Virus record (IMG/VR): IMGVR_UViG_3300025960_000014
Span: 1-32,216 of that record
Reading direction: 5' to 3' (one strand)
Source: a virus
DNA: 32,216 bases
Numbering within the stretch: position 1 is the stretch's first letter; the number at the start of each line of letters is the position of its first letter. Of the stretch, positions 23,471 through 31,188 are shown piece by piece. Both the position numbers and the translations under genes were made by a program. The notes beneath the pieces were generated by a model that was not told the DNA's origin, made no database searches, and saw nothing but the letters and a program-made list of their open reading frames with translations.

Positions 23471-26185
23471 TTACGCCTCAATTATTACTCCAGGATCAGC
23501 TACCTGAGGCACTGGCTGCTGAGCTGGTATACAAATATAACCTTTAAGGTCCAGGTACTCACGTATTTCCTGTTCCACAGCATGGGTTATTTCACGCTTT
23601 TCTACCAGGCAGTTCACCTGGTTTAGTAATGGCTGTACATGTTCGGTAACTTCCAGGAGCATTTGTAGTTTTTCATAGATCTCCAGTTCCACACCTAAGG
23701 CATCCTCGAAAGAGTTTTCCTCATTGGTCTCGAACAGGGCCTTACTCTTAGCTGCAATAGCCTGTAAGTTACCAGGGTTCTTGGTAACGAATAGCTGAAG
23801 CTCAGTTACTTTATCTGCAAATAGCTCCAGGTTCTGGATCAGCTCTATTCCGCTACCATCTTTATGGTTGGCCATTTCCCCCTTCAGGTCTTTATAGTTT
23901 ACCCGGACGTACTCAACCAGTTCTTGCCAGGTATTACTAGCTATCGGGTCAAATATTCCGAAGTTCTTCAAGAACTGGAGTGAAGGGCGGCGCTGCTGGA
24001 TCTTTCGGGCAGTCTGCCATTTTACTAATTTGTTGTGCATAGATATAGTCTTTGTTTCAGGATTAAAACTCATGAAGAAATCATCGATAAACAGGTGAGG
24101 CTTCAGATACTTGGCATTGGACTGGGAAACCATCATGATCTTCAGCTCATCATTCCAGAGAGAATCTTCATCCATGTGCTTTAGTGTATCATTATCAGCT
24201 ACCCACTTGCCAAGTAATTCAGCAGCCAGACTTAGATTAGCTTCATCTTCCTGAAAGCCATAAATGATTAGCCCTTTGTCCTGTAAGATCTCCTTAATCT
24301 TTGGTTCTCTTTTCCTACGATATATCGGATACCCTCTATTCTGGTAGTAAAGCCCATAAAAACTATTACAAACCATCCGGTTCTCCAGTGCTCTTAGCTC
24401 AGCAGGAGTCAAGTTAGACTTTACTTCCTCGATGGCAGCTTCTGTATCCTCGTCCTCTTCTTTCTCATTAGCACGGAAGTCCTCTGGCACTACGATACTC
24501 TCATAGAACTCAGTGAACTTGCTGTCCCGGAGAAGCTGATCTACTAATTCCTGGTCCTGTTTGAACTTCTTAAACTGCAGATCCAGTACCTTATCCCTGC
24601 CTTCCTGGTCAAGCTTCTTCCATTCATCATAGCTCATTTCTACCAGTTCCAGCTCTTCTTTGCTTAGCTTTTCCGGATCCTTGAATACGGCTCTTCCCTT
24701 AGGGATAACCTTGATAAAGCCATGTGGATAGACAGTGAGCATAAACATTTCCTGGCGGAAATAAGTATCCCCTTCCTGGTAGAAGATCTGCTTGCCATTA
24801 ACCTGTCCCCAGTTATGCACCATGTTCCTGGATAGGGAATTAATATTCACTCCCTTGGCCTTGGAATACTTGACAGTCTTAGTTACCTCTACCACGTCGT
24901 ATCCCGTAAACAGCTCACTTGGGTTCTGGGAGAACTTAATCTTAGGCAGTGGCTTGAACTTTGGCTTGATGGACTTCAGCTCTACGATATTGCTGAACCT
25001 ACCGATCACTGAACCTTTATCCATCCCGCCTACGGCAGTAGCTGATTTAAGCGCCCAGTCGATCAGGTCATCCGATACCAGGGCAGCATTCAGTAGTTTC
25101 TCAGCTATATGCTCCCCTTCTTTAAAAGTGGAATGGATAGCTTCCCTGGTCTTCTCAGTCCATCTCACGGACTCCCGGTTCATGGTGATATCTACCAGGG
25201 ATGGATTGATCTTCATCCCGATATTACCTACCCGCTCTTCCTCTTCCAGCATCAGGAAATTTACGTACCCATAACAGATCCCGTTTAGGATCAGGTGTGG
25301 TTTGGAGTAGTAAGTACTTTCCTTAGTAGGCATCACGAAGATGTCATCTTCATACTCGATCTTAGCCTTTACTTCCTGTTCCAGAACCTGACCATCTTCA
25401 TGGATCTCGAATTTGATCCCATCCAGGTAAAGCAGCTGGCTCTTTACAGCCTCAATGAAGTCCTTCTTCAAGCCCTTCTTGGCCTGCAATATGACCTCTA
25501 CTCCATTTGGTTCTGTGGTAGGATAGTAATGGACCTTCAGGTTCTCCTGGGTAACCATCTCATAGAAAGGGTTTTCCTCTCCGGTAGTCAGGTTAAACCG
25601 GGGAACAATAGAATCCACCTTGTAGCCATAAACATTGAAGTGAAACTCCATCCCGTTATACCGGGTAATCAGGCCATAGTACGGAATATCCAGTGCCAGT
25701 CCTGCTTTGCTCCCCACTCCAAATTTACCCAGGTCATCCTTGGAATTCCGCTTGGTAGAATAGAGTGGGTTAAAGTGCTTTTCTAATCTCAGCCCTCCCA
25801 GACCTACACCGGTGTCAATAATATGGAAAGTATCCCGCTGGGCATTATTATTTACCTTGTAGATTAGCTGGATCTCGTTCCTGGTCTTGCTAAGCCACTT
25901 CTCGTTATAGTAGGATGGATCATACTTGCTATCCTTGAATAGCTCTCCGTCCCGGTCAATATAGAAATCTTCCACTTTGGCCTTACCTGAGTTGATCAGG
26001 AAGAAGCGCTGCTTCTCATTAATACTATCCCTGCAATTGGAGACAAGCTCCCGGATAGCTGATGGGATCGGGTATTGATACTGATACTGCTGAATAAAAT
26101 CGAATAAGATGGACTCAGACCCTTCAGCAAAAGTCTTTTTAATCCCCCCAGTACCTTCGATGGCTGGGACTTCTAATATTGCCAT
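23471..26185 (-). CDS. rIIA: rIIA-like GHKL ATPase, 904 aa
   Basis: The N-terminus is a Bergerat-fold ATPase of the GHKL class: N-box RELVSNCRDSINE (E46, N50), G1 box IDTGVGLGG (D124), and G2 box LGKFGVGSKAGLA (about 152-163). The long remainder is mixed alpha/beta with an acidic patch (EKEEDEDTEAAIEE) and a helical C-terminus, without membrane segments. Adjacency to an rIIB-like gene supports the rIIA assignment over gyrase- or MORC-like proteins. The ATG at 26185 lies 5 nt after the homing endonuclease stop. Its first 16 residues are mirrored by a stub on the far side of that endonuclease, suggesting that the N-terminus was rebuilt after an insertion. Confidence 0.75.
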   Translation of the reverse strand: MAILEVPAIEGTGGIKKTFAEGSESILFDFIQQYQYQYPIPSAIRELVSNCRDSINEKQRFFLINSGKAKVEDFYIDRDGELFKDSKYDPSYYNEKWLSKTRNEIQLIYKVNNNAQRDTFHIIDTGVGLGGLRLEKHFNPLYSTKRNSKDDLGKFGVGSKAGLALDIPYYGLITRYNGMEFHFNVYGYKVDSIVPRFNLTTGEENPFYEMVTQENLKVHYYPTTEPNGVEVILQAKKGLKKDFIEAVKSQLLYLDGIKFEIHEDGQVLEQEVKAKIEYEDDIFVMPTKESTYYSKPHLILNGICYGYVNFLMLEEEERVGNIGMKINPSLVDITMNRESVRWTEKTREAIHSTFKEGEHIAEKLLNAALVSDDLIDWALKSATAVGGMDKGSVIGRFSNIVELKSIKPKFKPLPKIKFSQNPSELFTGYDVVEVTKTVKYSKAKGVNINSLSRNMVHNWGQVNGKQIFYQEGDTYFRQEMFMLTVYPHGFIKVIPKGRAVFKDPEKLSKEELELVEMSYDEWKKLDQEGRDKVLDLQFKKFKQDQELVDQLLRDSKFTEFYESIVVPEDFRANEKEEDEDTEAAIEEVKSNLTPAELRALENRMVCNSFYGLYYQNRGYPIYRRKREPKIKEILQDKGLIIYGFQEDEANLSLAAELLGKWVADNDTLKHMDEDSLWNDELKIMMVSQSNAKYLKPHLFIDDFFMSFNPETKTISMHNKLVKWQTARKIQQRRPSLQFLKNFGIFDPIASNTWQELVEYVRVNYKDLKGEMANHKDGSGIELIQNLELFADKVTELQLFVTKNPGNLQAIAAKSKALFETNEENSFEDALGVELEIYEKLQMLLEVTEHVQPLLNQVNCLVEKREITHAVEQEIREYLDLKGYICIPAQQPVPQVADPGVIIEA

Positions 26186-26190
26186 ACTTC

Positions 26191-26790
26191 TTATGTTTTA
26201 AATTTCCAAATGTAGCCACTAGCATGTGGCCTTATATTATGAAGGGACTTGGTGATGTTACTAATTCCTGGAACCCTTTGAGCTTCTGTAACCGAGTCCC
26301 AATGACGTATGAAGTTACCTTCTAGATCATATTGAGAAATAGCCATCCATTGCTTTCTACCAACCTTGGCAGCATGTTCCTTAGACTTAGGGACTCCTTT
26401 CTGTGAGTCAGAGAGCAGCTTACGTGTATAGTCACTCATTGGAGCTTTAGGCTTTTGGGGTCTTTCTAGTTTACGGCCTAAGGAAGACCCTGCTTTAGGG
26501 CACATATTGTAACCATACCTTTTATCAGCCGACTGCATCATATTAATCCACCATTGCTCTGTACTAACACAGAACTCAGGTTCTACACAGTCCAGAATAA
26601 AGAACTCGAAGTTATCTTCTCCATACTTATTAAAGGCCCTTTGTAGATAAATTGAGTGATGCTTGTTCTTCCTAAGCAACTTCTGATGGTAGAATCCTCT
26701 ATCCTTTAAACATCTGGCAGAGGATCCAATATAAACCTTATGATTTACCAGGTTTATAATCATGTATACACCGGTTAGATTTGATTTCAT
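26191..26790 (-). CDS. GIY-YIG homing endonuclease with NUMOD motifs, 199 aa
   Basis: The GIY-YIG nuclease domain is at the N-terminus: GVYMI (7-11) and KVYIGSS (18-24), R31, KYGEDNFEFFIL (55-66) and a likely catalytic E78 in TEQWW. A NUMOD3-like segment (MSDYTRKLLSDSQKG, about 118-132; PKSKEHAAKVG) and a NUMOD1-like helix-turn-helix (ISQYDLEGNFIRHWDSV...GYIWKF, about 151-197) follow, the usual DNA-recognition tail of SegA/I-TevI-type enzymes. It would cut an endonuclease-free allele and spread by repair. It is inserted between the 78-aa gene and rIIA; no intron core is evident in the 33-nt and 5-nt flanks. Confidence 0.85.
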   Translation of the reverse strand: MKSNLTGVYMIINLVNHKVYIGSSARCLKDRGFYHQKLLRKNKHHSIYLQRAFNKYGEDNFEFFILDCVEPEFCVSTEQWWINMMQSADKRYGYNMCPKAGSSLGRKLERPQKPKAPMSDYTRKLLSDSQKGVPKSKEHAAKVGRKQWMAISQYDLEGNFIRHWDSVTEAQRVPGISNITKSLHNIRPHASGYIWKFKT

Positions 26791-26823
26791 ACTGTAATAT
26801 ACAAAAAAGTTACTTGTATAAAG

Positions 26824-26877
26824 TCATAACTTGAAGCCTGATTCCCCTTCTGTTTTTGGTTGTTCAAGTATTGCCAT
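26824..26877 (-). pseudogene. Truncated rIIA N-terminal stub (17 codons) left of a homing insertion
   Basis: ATG at 26877 reads MAILEQPKTEGESGFK, then L and TGA. The intact rIIA gene begins MAILEVPAIEGTGGIK: 10 of 16 residues and 27 of 48 bases match. The stub's ATG overlaps the end of the 78-aa gene by 14 nt, a start arrangement like other overlaps in this block, which suggests this was once the native rIIA start. The frame then breaks at the point where the endonuclease cassette begins. Alternatives are a short leader peptide or chance; the shared residues from position 1 favour a duplicate. Confidence 0.6.
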
Positions 26878-27100
26878 AGTCTTTAGTTAAGTCCCAGCTG
26901 TGACTGGGATCTGGTATAAAACAAATTGAGGTTCTCCACTGATAGCCTTCTTGTCCAGTTTTATGAGATTGATCTCCCTGGTATTCTATCACATCATCAG
27001 TAGACATAACTAACCAACCACCGAATACTGCAGCTCTATTAAGATAATTAGAGTGTTCAGAGAATATCTTTTCCCATTTTAGCTTAGTTAATTCTGCCAT
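26864..27100 (-). CDS. Small conserved-looking protein, 78 aa
   Basis: A 78-residue protein rich in aromatic residues: LKWEKIFSEHSN, AAVFGGWLVMSTDDVI, and WRTSICFIPDPSHSWDL. The GGWLV...FIPDP.H.W pattern is one I associate with small phage proteins of unknown role, but I cannot name the family. It starts 4 nt after the ThyX stop. Its last 14 nt overlap the rIIA-like stub. There is no catalytic motif or membrane segment. Confidence 0.6.
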   Translation of the reverse strand: MAELTKLKWEKIFSEHSNYLNRAAVFGGWLVMSTDDVIEYQGDQSHKTGQEGYQWRTSICFIPDPSHSWDLTKDYGNT

Positions 27101-27104
27101 AGCT

Positions 27105-28070
27105 TTACTTCTTTAATAGTCGTGGATCTCTTCGGTTTTCATTCTCGAACATCTTCCGGTACTGGATAAACCCCCGGAAGTTACCATACCAGCCGAGCTC
27201 CATTTGTTGAGTATTAAAATTAAATCTGGTTTCTGATCCTTCAAAATCTGTTTGAGACATAGCTCTAGTACAATGCTCAAATGCTGACCAGTGACCTGAG
27301 GAAGCCAACCTATCATGTAGTTCTAGGTCAGCTGTATAGTTGATCTTCTGTTCAGAACCTGGAGTAACGTAGGAGATACGGGCACAACGAACTGTAGCGA
27401 GCTTAACCTGAAGATCATCAAGTACTGGCTGAAGATCATGTATAGAGGGAGCGAAGTCAGGCTTAAACTTTGTCAATTGATAATGAGCTATAGAAATTAA
27501 CTGTTCATTGTCAAATTGATCCCCAAATGGTATATGCCATTCTCCAGCTTTCAGTAGCTTCGGCTCTGAGGCATTACAGGCATCCAAATACTTATAAGCC
27601 AGCTCCTGTAGATGTACCTCGGCCATATCCTCAGCCCGGAGAGCAAAGAAATTCTCCAGTTCTGTAGCTGTGATAAGAGCTGTGTGGTACATAAAAGGCT
27701 CTAAATATCGATTACAAAGTTGCTTAGTTACTCCTAATTTATTAAGCCTAGTAGCCTCAGCTATGGCATTATCTCTAGCAGATAGCCAATGATGAACTAA
27801 GTTCTTTATATTAATTTCTTCCTGAGTAAAATACTCAGTTCCCTGCATTCCGGTATGGTCTCTTTGCCACTTTTTAGGTATAAATGGGTTCTTCTGAACC
27901 GACTCTACCATCCTCTCGAACCGGATAGCTCTACTAGAAGCTGAGTTCCTGGAGAGCATCCTGTGAGTGTTGATCTCGGCTAATAAATAGCGAGGGAAGG
28001 TGCAGATTGCTGAGATGCAACGCTGCCCAAATTCATTTTTGCTATCGCAAATTATCTTGACGTCCGTCAT
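27105..28070 (-). CDS. thyX: ThyX-like flavin-dependent thymidylate synthase, 321 aa
   Basis: The ThyX signature RHRxxSxNxxSxR appears as THRMLSRNSASSR (residues 35-47), with Thr in place of the first Arg, a variant I recall among phage ThyX-like proteins. A second conserved block, CNRYLEPFMYHTALITATEL and NFFALRAEDMAEVHLQELA, matches the FAD/dUMP-binding helices. The C-terminal ~70 residues (HWSAFEHCTRAM and NFRGFIQYRKM) also fit. The expected reaction is methylation of dUMP to dTMP using methylene-tetrahydrofolate and FADH2, feeding the adjacent dNMP kinase. A variant activity on another deoxynucleotide cannot be excluded. It starts 3 nt after the kinase stop. Confidence 0.85.
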   Translation of the reverse strand: MTDVKIICDSKNEFGQRCISAICTFPRYLLAEINTHRMLSRNSASSRAIRFERMVESVQKNPFIPKKWQRDHTGMQGTEYFTQEEINIKNLVHHWLSARDNAIAEATRLNKLGVTKQLCNRYLEPFMYHTALITATELENFFALRAEDMAEVHLQELAYKYLDACNASEPKLLKAGEWHIPFGDQFDNEQLISIAHYQLTKFKPDFAPSIHDLQPVLDDLQVKLATVRCARISYVTPGSEQKINYTADLELHDRLASSGHWSAFEHCTRAMSQTDFEGSETRFNFNTQQMELGWYGNFRGFIQYRKMFENENRRDPRLLKK

Positions 28071-28073
28071 AGT

Positions 28074-28910
28074 TTAAGTTTTTAATAAGTTATCTTCCTT
28101 GAGTGCTTCCAGAACCTTAGAGAGAAGCTCTTCTAGACTACCATCATTCTGTATTTGGTAATCGAACTTCCAATTATCCAAGCTCGTCTCAGAAGAGTGA
28201 AGACTTCTAGGTACCTCTCCTTGATGGATAATATCCCTATCTACTCTCCACACTACTCCACCTCTATCCTTAATAGCCTGAGCCTCATTACCAAATCTAC
28301 AGTCTGAAATGATCCAATTAGGATACTCACCATATATAGGTGTAGTCACCTCTTGTACTGGGCCATCATTAGAGAAATCTACTAGTACAGTTCTTCCAGA
28401 TACTCTAGGAGTATATTCTGACATCAGGGCATTTACCCATGCGTTAGGATGTACCTTATCCCGGACTGCATCTGTACCCAGCTTCTGGAGGAGTTCTCGG
28501 ACAGTCATAGCATGTACTTGCATATCATGGTATTCCCTCTCTTCTAAACTGGCTCTTTCATAAGATCCTAATGAAAGTCGGTTTCTTTCTCCGGTTCTAT
28601 CTCTGGGAGTACCTGGAGACTTATAGCTTCCAGTATGAATAGCATAATCGTACCAGTTCCACTCAGGCCCAAGTTCTCTACTCTTCACTTCTTGCTTCTC
28701 CAAGTCTTCAACTGGAATGCCAGTGAGTAGAGAAACCATCTGCTTTAGCTTGTAGGCGAACTTCTTAATATGCCATCCAGAACCAGAGTAATCTCTGGAG
28801 CTGTTATTCCTGTAACCATCAGGATCAGTTCTACCCAGCATGTGATACTGTATCATCTTGGCTACCGTGTCTTTTCCGGCACCTATATAGCCTGATAGCC
28901 CGATAATCAT
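28074..28910 (-). CDS. Deoxynucleoside monophosphate kinase (T4 gp1-like), 278 aa
   Basis: A P-loop at the N-terminus, GYIGAGKDT (residues 7-15), is followed by phage dNMP-kinase landmarks: MTVRELLQKLGTDAVRD and VHPNAWVNAL (substrate lid region), IISDCRFGNEAQAIKDRGG (Walker-B-like strand), and HSSETSLDNWKFDYQIQNDGSLEEL at the end (given here only as landmarks near residues 235-262). The enzyme would phosphorylate dTMP, dGMP or a modified dNMP using ATP. It overlaps the MazG-like gene by 4 nt and is followed by ThyX, so the three form a nucleotide-supply unit. Confidence 0.85.
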   Translation of the reverse strand: MIIGLSGYIGAGKDTVAKMIQYHMLGRTDPDGYRNNSSRDYSGSGWHIKKFAYKLKQMVSLLTGIPVEDLEKQEVKSRELGPEWNWYDYAIHTGSYKSPGTPRDRTGERNRLSLGSYERASLEEREYHDMQVHAMTVRELLQKLGTDAVRDKVHPNAWVNALMSEYTPRVSGRTVLVDFSNDGPVQEVTTPIYGEYPNWIISDCRFGNEAQAIKDRGGVVWRVDRDIIHQGEVPRSLHSSETSLDNWKFDYQIQNDGSLEELLSKVLEALKEDNLLKT

Positions 28911-29215
28911 CTCTGTAGCCTCCCAAAATTTGGTATAGTTTCGATATAGCCTTGAACTTTCTCACACTTTATCTCCTTTATACTATCTAGAACTAAGTCA
29001 GATATTTGTAGTTTCTGCTTCACACGGGTCAGCATCATCTCTACATCAGCTATCTCCGCCAGAAACTCATTATAGAGTTCTGGATCTAGACCTTTGGTAA
29101 AGAGTTGAGTGATAGCTACAGATAGTTCTGAGCATTCTTCAGCTAACTTTAACAAACAATAATCCTTCTCAAATCTACCCGTAGTAATTTCTATAAATTT
29201 CTCATGAAACTTCAT
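28907..29215 (-). CDS. MazG-like nucleoside triphosphate pyrophosphohydrolase, 102 aa
   Basis: A short all-alpha protein with the MazG metal-binding pattern LAEECSEL (E26, E27, E30) and EIADVEMML (E54, D57). A single ~100-residue domain fits phage MazG/dUTPase-like enzymes that hydrolyse (d)NTPs to monophosphates. The substrate could be a canonical dNTP to be removed from the pool, or (p)ppGpp-related nucleotides; the sequence does not decide. It starts in an ATGA overlap with the primase stop and overlaps the dNMP kinase start. Confidence 0.8.
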   Translation of the reverse strand: MKFHEKFIEITTGRFEKDYCLLKLAEECSELSVAITQLFTKGLDPELYNEFLAEIADVEMMLTRVKQKLQISDLVLDSIKEIKCEKVQGYIETIPNFGRLQR

Positions 29216-30204
29216 GTTGTCAGTGTTTGTATAAGATTAATAAATTCTCTTGCTCCATACCTGGCCCGGAACTCAGCTGGATCTTTACAGCCTGTAGACT
29301 GGGGGATCTCTCGCTGATCATAGGGATAGAAGTCAGCCCGGTGCTTCCCGTCATTGTCAAACAGGACAAAGATCTGGTCATACTTTCCTTCCAGGTACCT
29401 GAGATATTCCGGTACAATAGGTGTGTTCTCCGACCTGGGAGCTACGGCATTAAACCCATGGGCAGTAAGGCACATTACATCCTTACGGGCCTTGGTAATG
29501 ATCAGCTTTCGGTCTGAATACTCCAACTGGTGAAACCCATGCAGGTCTTTATCAGTCAGGCTCTGGCGGAACTTCTTATCCGGTGGTGCAAAAGGTTGAT
29601 AAATTTGATAACGGTTCAGTATTTGATAGGCGAAGCATAAGCCGTGCCGGGGAGTACTTCCTCCAGGCTGATCTTTTCTTAACCAGTAGAGTTCTACAGC
29701 TTTAGTGTTGAACCTTTGTAGTAATTCCTGATCTACTCCGAACTGTAACCAGTAATCCAGTTCTACCTGTTTAAAAGGCCTGGACTTGATCCTGATCTCA
29801 GCTGGAATAGCAATAGGGGCTACATAGTTAACGATCTTTTCTTTAGGCGGTTCCTTAGAACCAAAGCCCAGCTGAAAGTCGAAGTCAATTTTCTGTAGTA
29901 CCTTCTGGTAAGCATCAGCTCCCTGGTAGCCCATCAGTTTCTTAATGAGCTGGAAGATATCTCCTGATAGGCCTCTGCCTCCTGAGTCCTTCCACATATA
30001 CTCCCGGTGGGAATAGTGGGACTCAAATATCGAGAAGGATGGGAACTCATCAGAGTTCCCTGTCCGTATTCTCGACCTGTACTTAGTCCTGAGTTCTGGC
30101 TCGAAGCCTAAGTACTTGCAGTATAACGTATACTCGCTGACCCGTTCCAGGATGGCTTCATCACTCAGGATGAATCTCCTGGCTGCATCTTCGAGTGAGG
30201 CCAT
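29212..30204 (-). CDS. DnaG-type primase with degenerate zinc ribbon and Toprim domain, 330 aa
   Basis: The N-terminal ~100 residues align in pattern with the DnaG zinc-ribbon domain (SEYTLYCKYLGFEPE; DEFPSFSIFES; MWKDSGGRGLSGDIFQLIKKL), but the positions of the four zinc ligands carry no Cys/His pairs. The Toprim fold follows: KLIITKARKDVMCLTAHGFN (233-252), VAPRSE, and IFVLFDNDGKHRADF (278-292, DND acidic pair), with a GCKDPAEF motif near 305. In the canonical TEGxxD motif the Glu is replaced by Lys238. It would make RNA primers for lagging-strand synthesis with a helicase encoded elsewhere. Activity despite the substitutions is unproven. Confidence 0.75.
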   Translation of the reverse strand: MASLEDAARRFILSDEAILERVSEYTLYCKYLGFEPELRTKYRSRIRTGNSDEFPSFSIFESHYSHREYMWKDSGGRGLSGDIFQLIKKLMGYQGADAYQKVLQKIDFDFQLGFGSKEPPKEKIVNYVAPIAIPAEIRIKSRPFKQVELDYWLQFGVDQELLQRFNTKAVELYWLRKDQPGGSTPRHGLCFAYQILNRYQIYQPFAPPDKKFRQSLTDKDLHGFHQLEYSDRKLIITKARKDVMCLTAHGFNAVAPRSENTPIVPEYLRYLEGKYDQIFVLFDNDGKHRADFYPYDQREIPQSTGCKDPAEFRARYGAREFINLIQTLTT

Positions 30205-30206
30205 AC

Positions 30207-31106
30207 TTATTCTCCTTCCGGTTCTGCAAATTGTGAAAGATCGGTAGCTGACGGAGCAGCCTCCTCACTTTTCTCTGGTTCTGGGGTAACTTCTACAGCA
30301 GGAGCTGAGAAATCTACCGGAGCCTCAGGCTGCTGGCCAAATAAACCTTCTACTTTTGCTACTTCTTCAGGAGCAGGAGCAGAATCATCTGATGCAGTAG
30401 CAGACTGGATAGGATTATCCAGACCTTTGCTGATCTCATAATCAGTGAACTTTGGCACATAGCCATCAGCATCTGCCTCGAACAGCGTGGTAGCACCTTT
30501 AGTGCCGGCTTTAATGTACAGTTTGGATTTATCCTTAGGGATCATTACATCCTCCAGGAATGGTTGCTCTTCCAGGAACTTATCACGGAAGCGGCCAAAG
30601 TGTTTCTCCTTGCTCTGGCGAACCAGCAGCAAACGGGATAATTTGGCAGGATCAGTGATCTTAAACTGGGCTCCCATAGTCAGGAACTGATCTACGATAT
30701 TAGCATAGATCTGGCTGTACTTGGTTTCATCCTCAACAGCTTTCAGCACATCCTCATCTGTCTTGATCATTCCAATACCTTTCAACACATCCCAGCGGAT
30801 CTGGTTAGAGGTAACGAAACGTTTCAGGATATGGTGTAGCTGGTTCTTGAAGTTCATCAGGTTAGACAATAGCTTCTCAGGAGCCTGTAGCTCATTCTGG
30901 TACTCCCTGCTTGGAGGAAACATCAGAAAAGTAGTAGCACCTGCAGAACTGCCTGAAGCATCTGAACTCTCATTCATCTGCTCCAGTAAAGAAAGCTTCT
31001 TTTTAGTCTCACCACCTGCTTCCTTGAAGGTTACAGCCAGCGTACCTTTTTCATTCTTCTCGGCTTTTTCAATAAATACCGGTTCATTAACACCTACTTT
31101 TATCAT
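30207..31106 (-). CDS. Acidic-tailed replication-module protein, possible ssDNA-binding protein, 299 aa
   Basis: A lysine-rich N-terminal part (VFIEKAEKNEKGTLAVTFKEAGGE), a helical middle (LLSNLMNFKNQLHHILKRF; YSQIYANIVDQFL; SRLLLVRQSKEKHFGRFRDKF), a small beta part (YIKAGTKGATTLFEADADGYV), and a ~75-residue Pro/Ala/Glu-rich tail ending FAEPEGE. Acidic C-terminal tails attached to a globular core are typical of phage ssDNA-binding proteins, and the gene directly precedes the primase. I cannot confirm an OB fold by eye. An alternative is a scaffold or recombination mediator. Confidence 0.5.
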   Translation of the reverse strand: MIKVGVNEPVFIEKAEKNEKGTLAVTFKEAGGETKKKLSLLEQMNESSDASGSSAGATTFLMFPPSREYQNELQAPEKLLSNLMNFKNQLHHILKRFVTSNQIRWDVLKGIGMIKTDEDVLKAVEDETKYSQIYANIVDQFLTMGAQFKITDPAKLSRLLLVRQSKEKHFGRFRDKFLEEQPFLEDVMIPKDKSKLYIKAGTKGATTLFEADADGYVPKFTDYEISKGLDNPIQSATASDDSAPAPEEVAKVEGLFGQQPEAPVDFSAPAVEVTPEPEKSEEAAPSATDLSQFAEPEGE

Positions 31107-31188
31107 GGTTTTTATAATTTTCTGTTTACGGAATAAGGATATCCCCCGAAAGGGATATCCTGGTTATATAGATGGTTGATGTGTGTGC
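31107..31188 (-). other. Intergenic hairpin region between the two acidic-tailed genes
   Basis: This 82-nt gap contains a 10-bp inverted repeat, AGGATATCCC (31136-31145) and GGGATATCCT (31152-31161), with a 6-base loop. The - strand sequence after it is TATTCCG, too poor in T for a convincing intrinsic terminator. It may be an attenuator, a processing site or a partial terminator between the two genes. The 30 nt before the 31106 start are AT-rich. Confidence 0.45.

Noticed and set aside
24792-25786. Two + strand frames of 160 and 163 codons opposite rIIA
   Set aside because: They lie wholly within the rIIA coding region on the opposite strand, and their sequences look like antisense readings of its codons.
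26186-26877. The homing endonuclease as part of a group I intron or intein in rIIA
   Set aside because: Only ~33 nt and 5 nt flank the endonuclease gene, too little for a group I core, and both sides start with their own ATG. No intein splicing motifs (Cys/Ser start, HN end) are visible at the borders.
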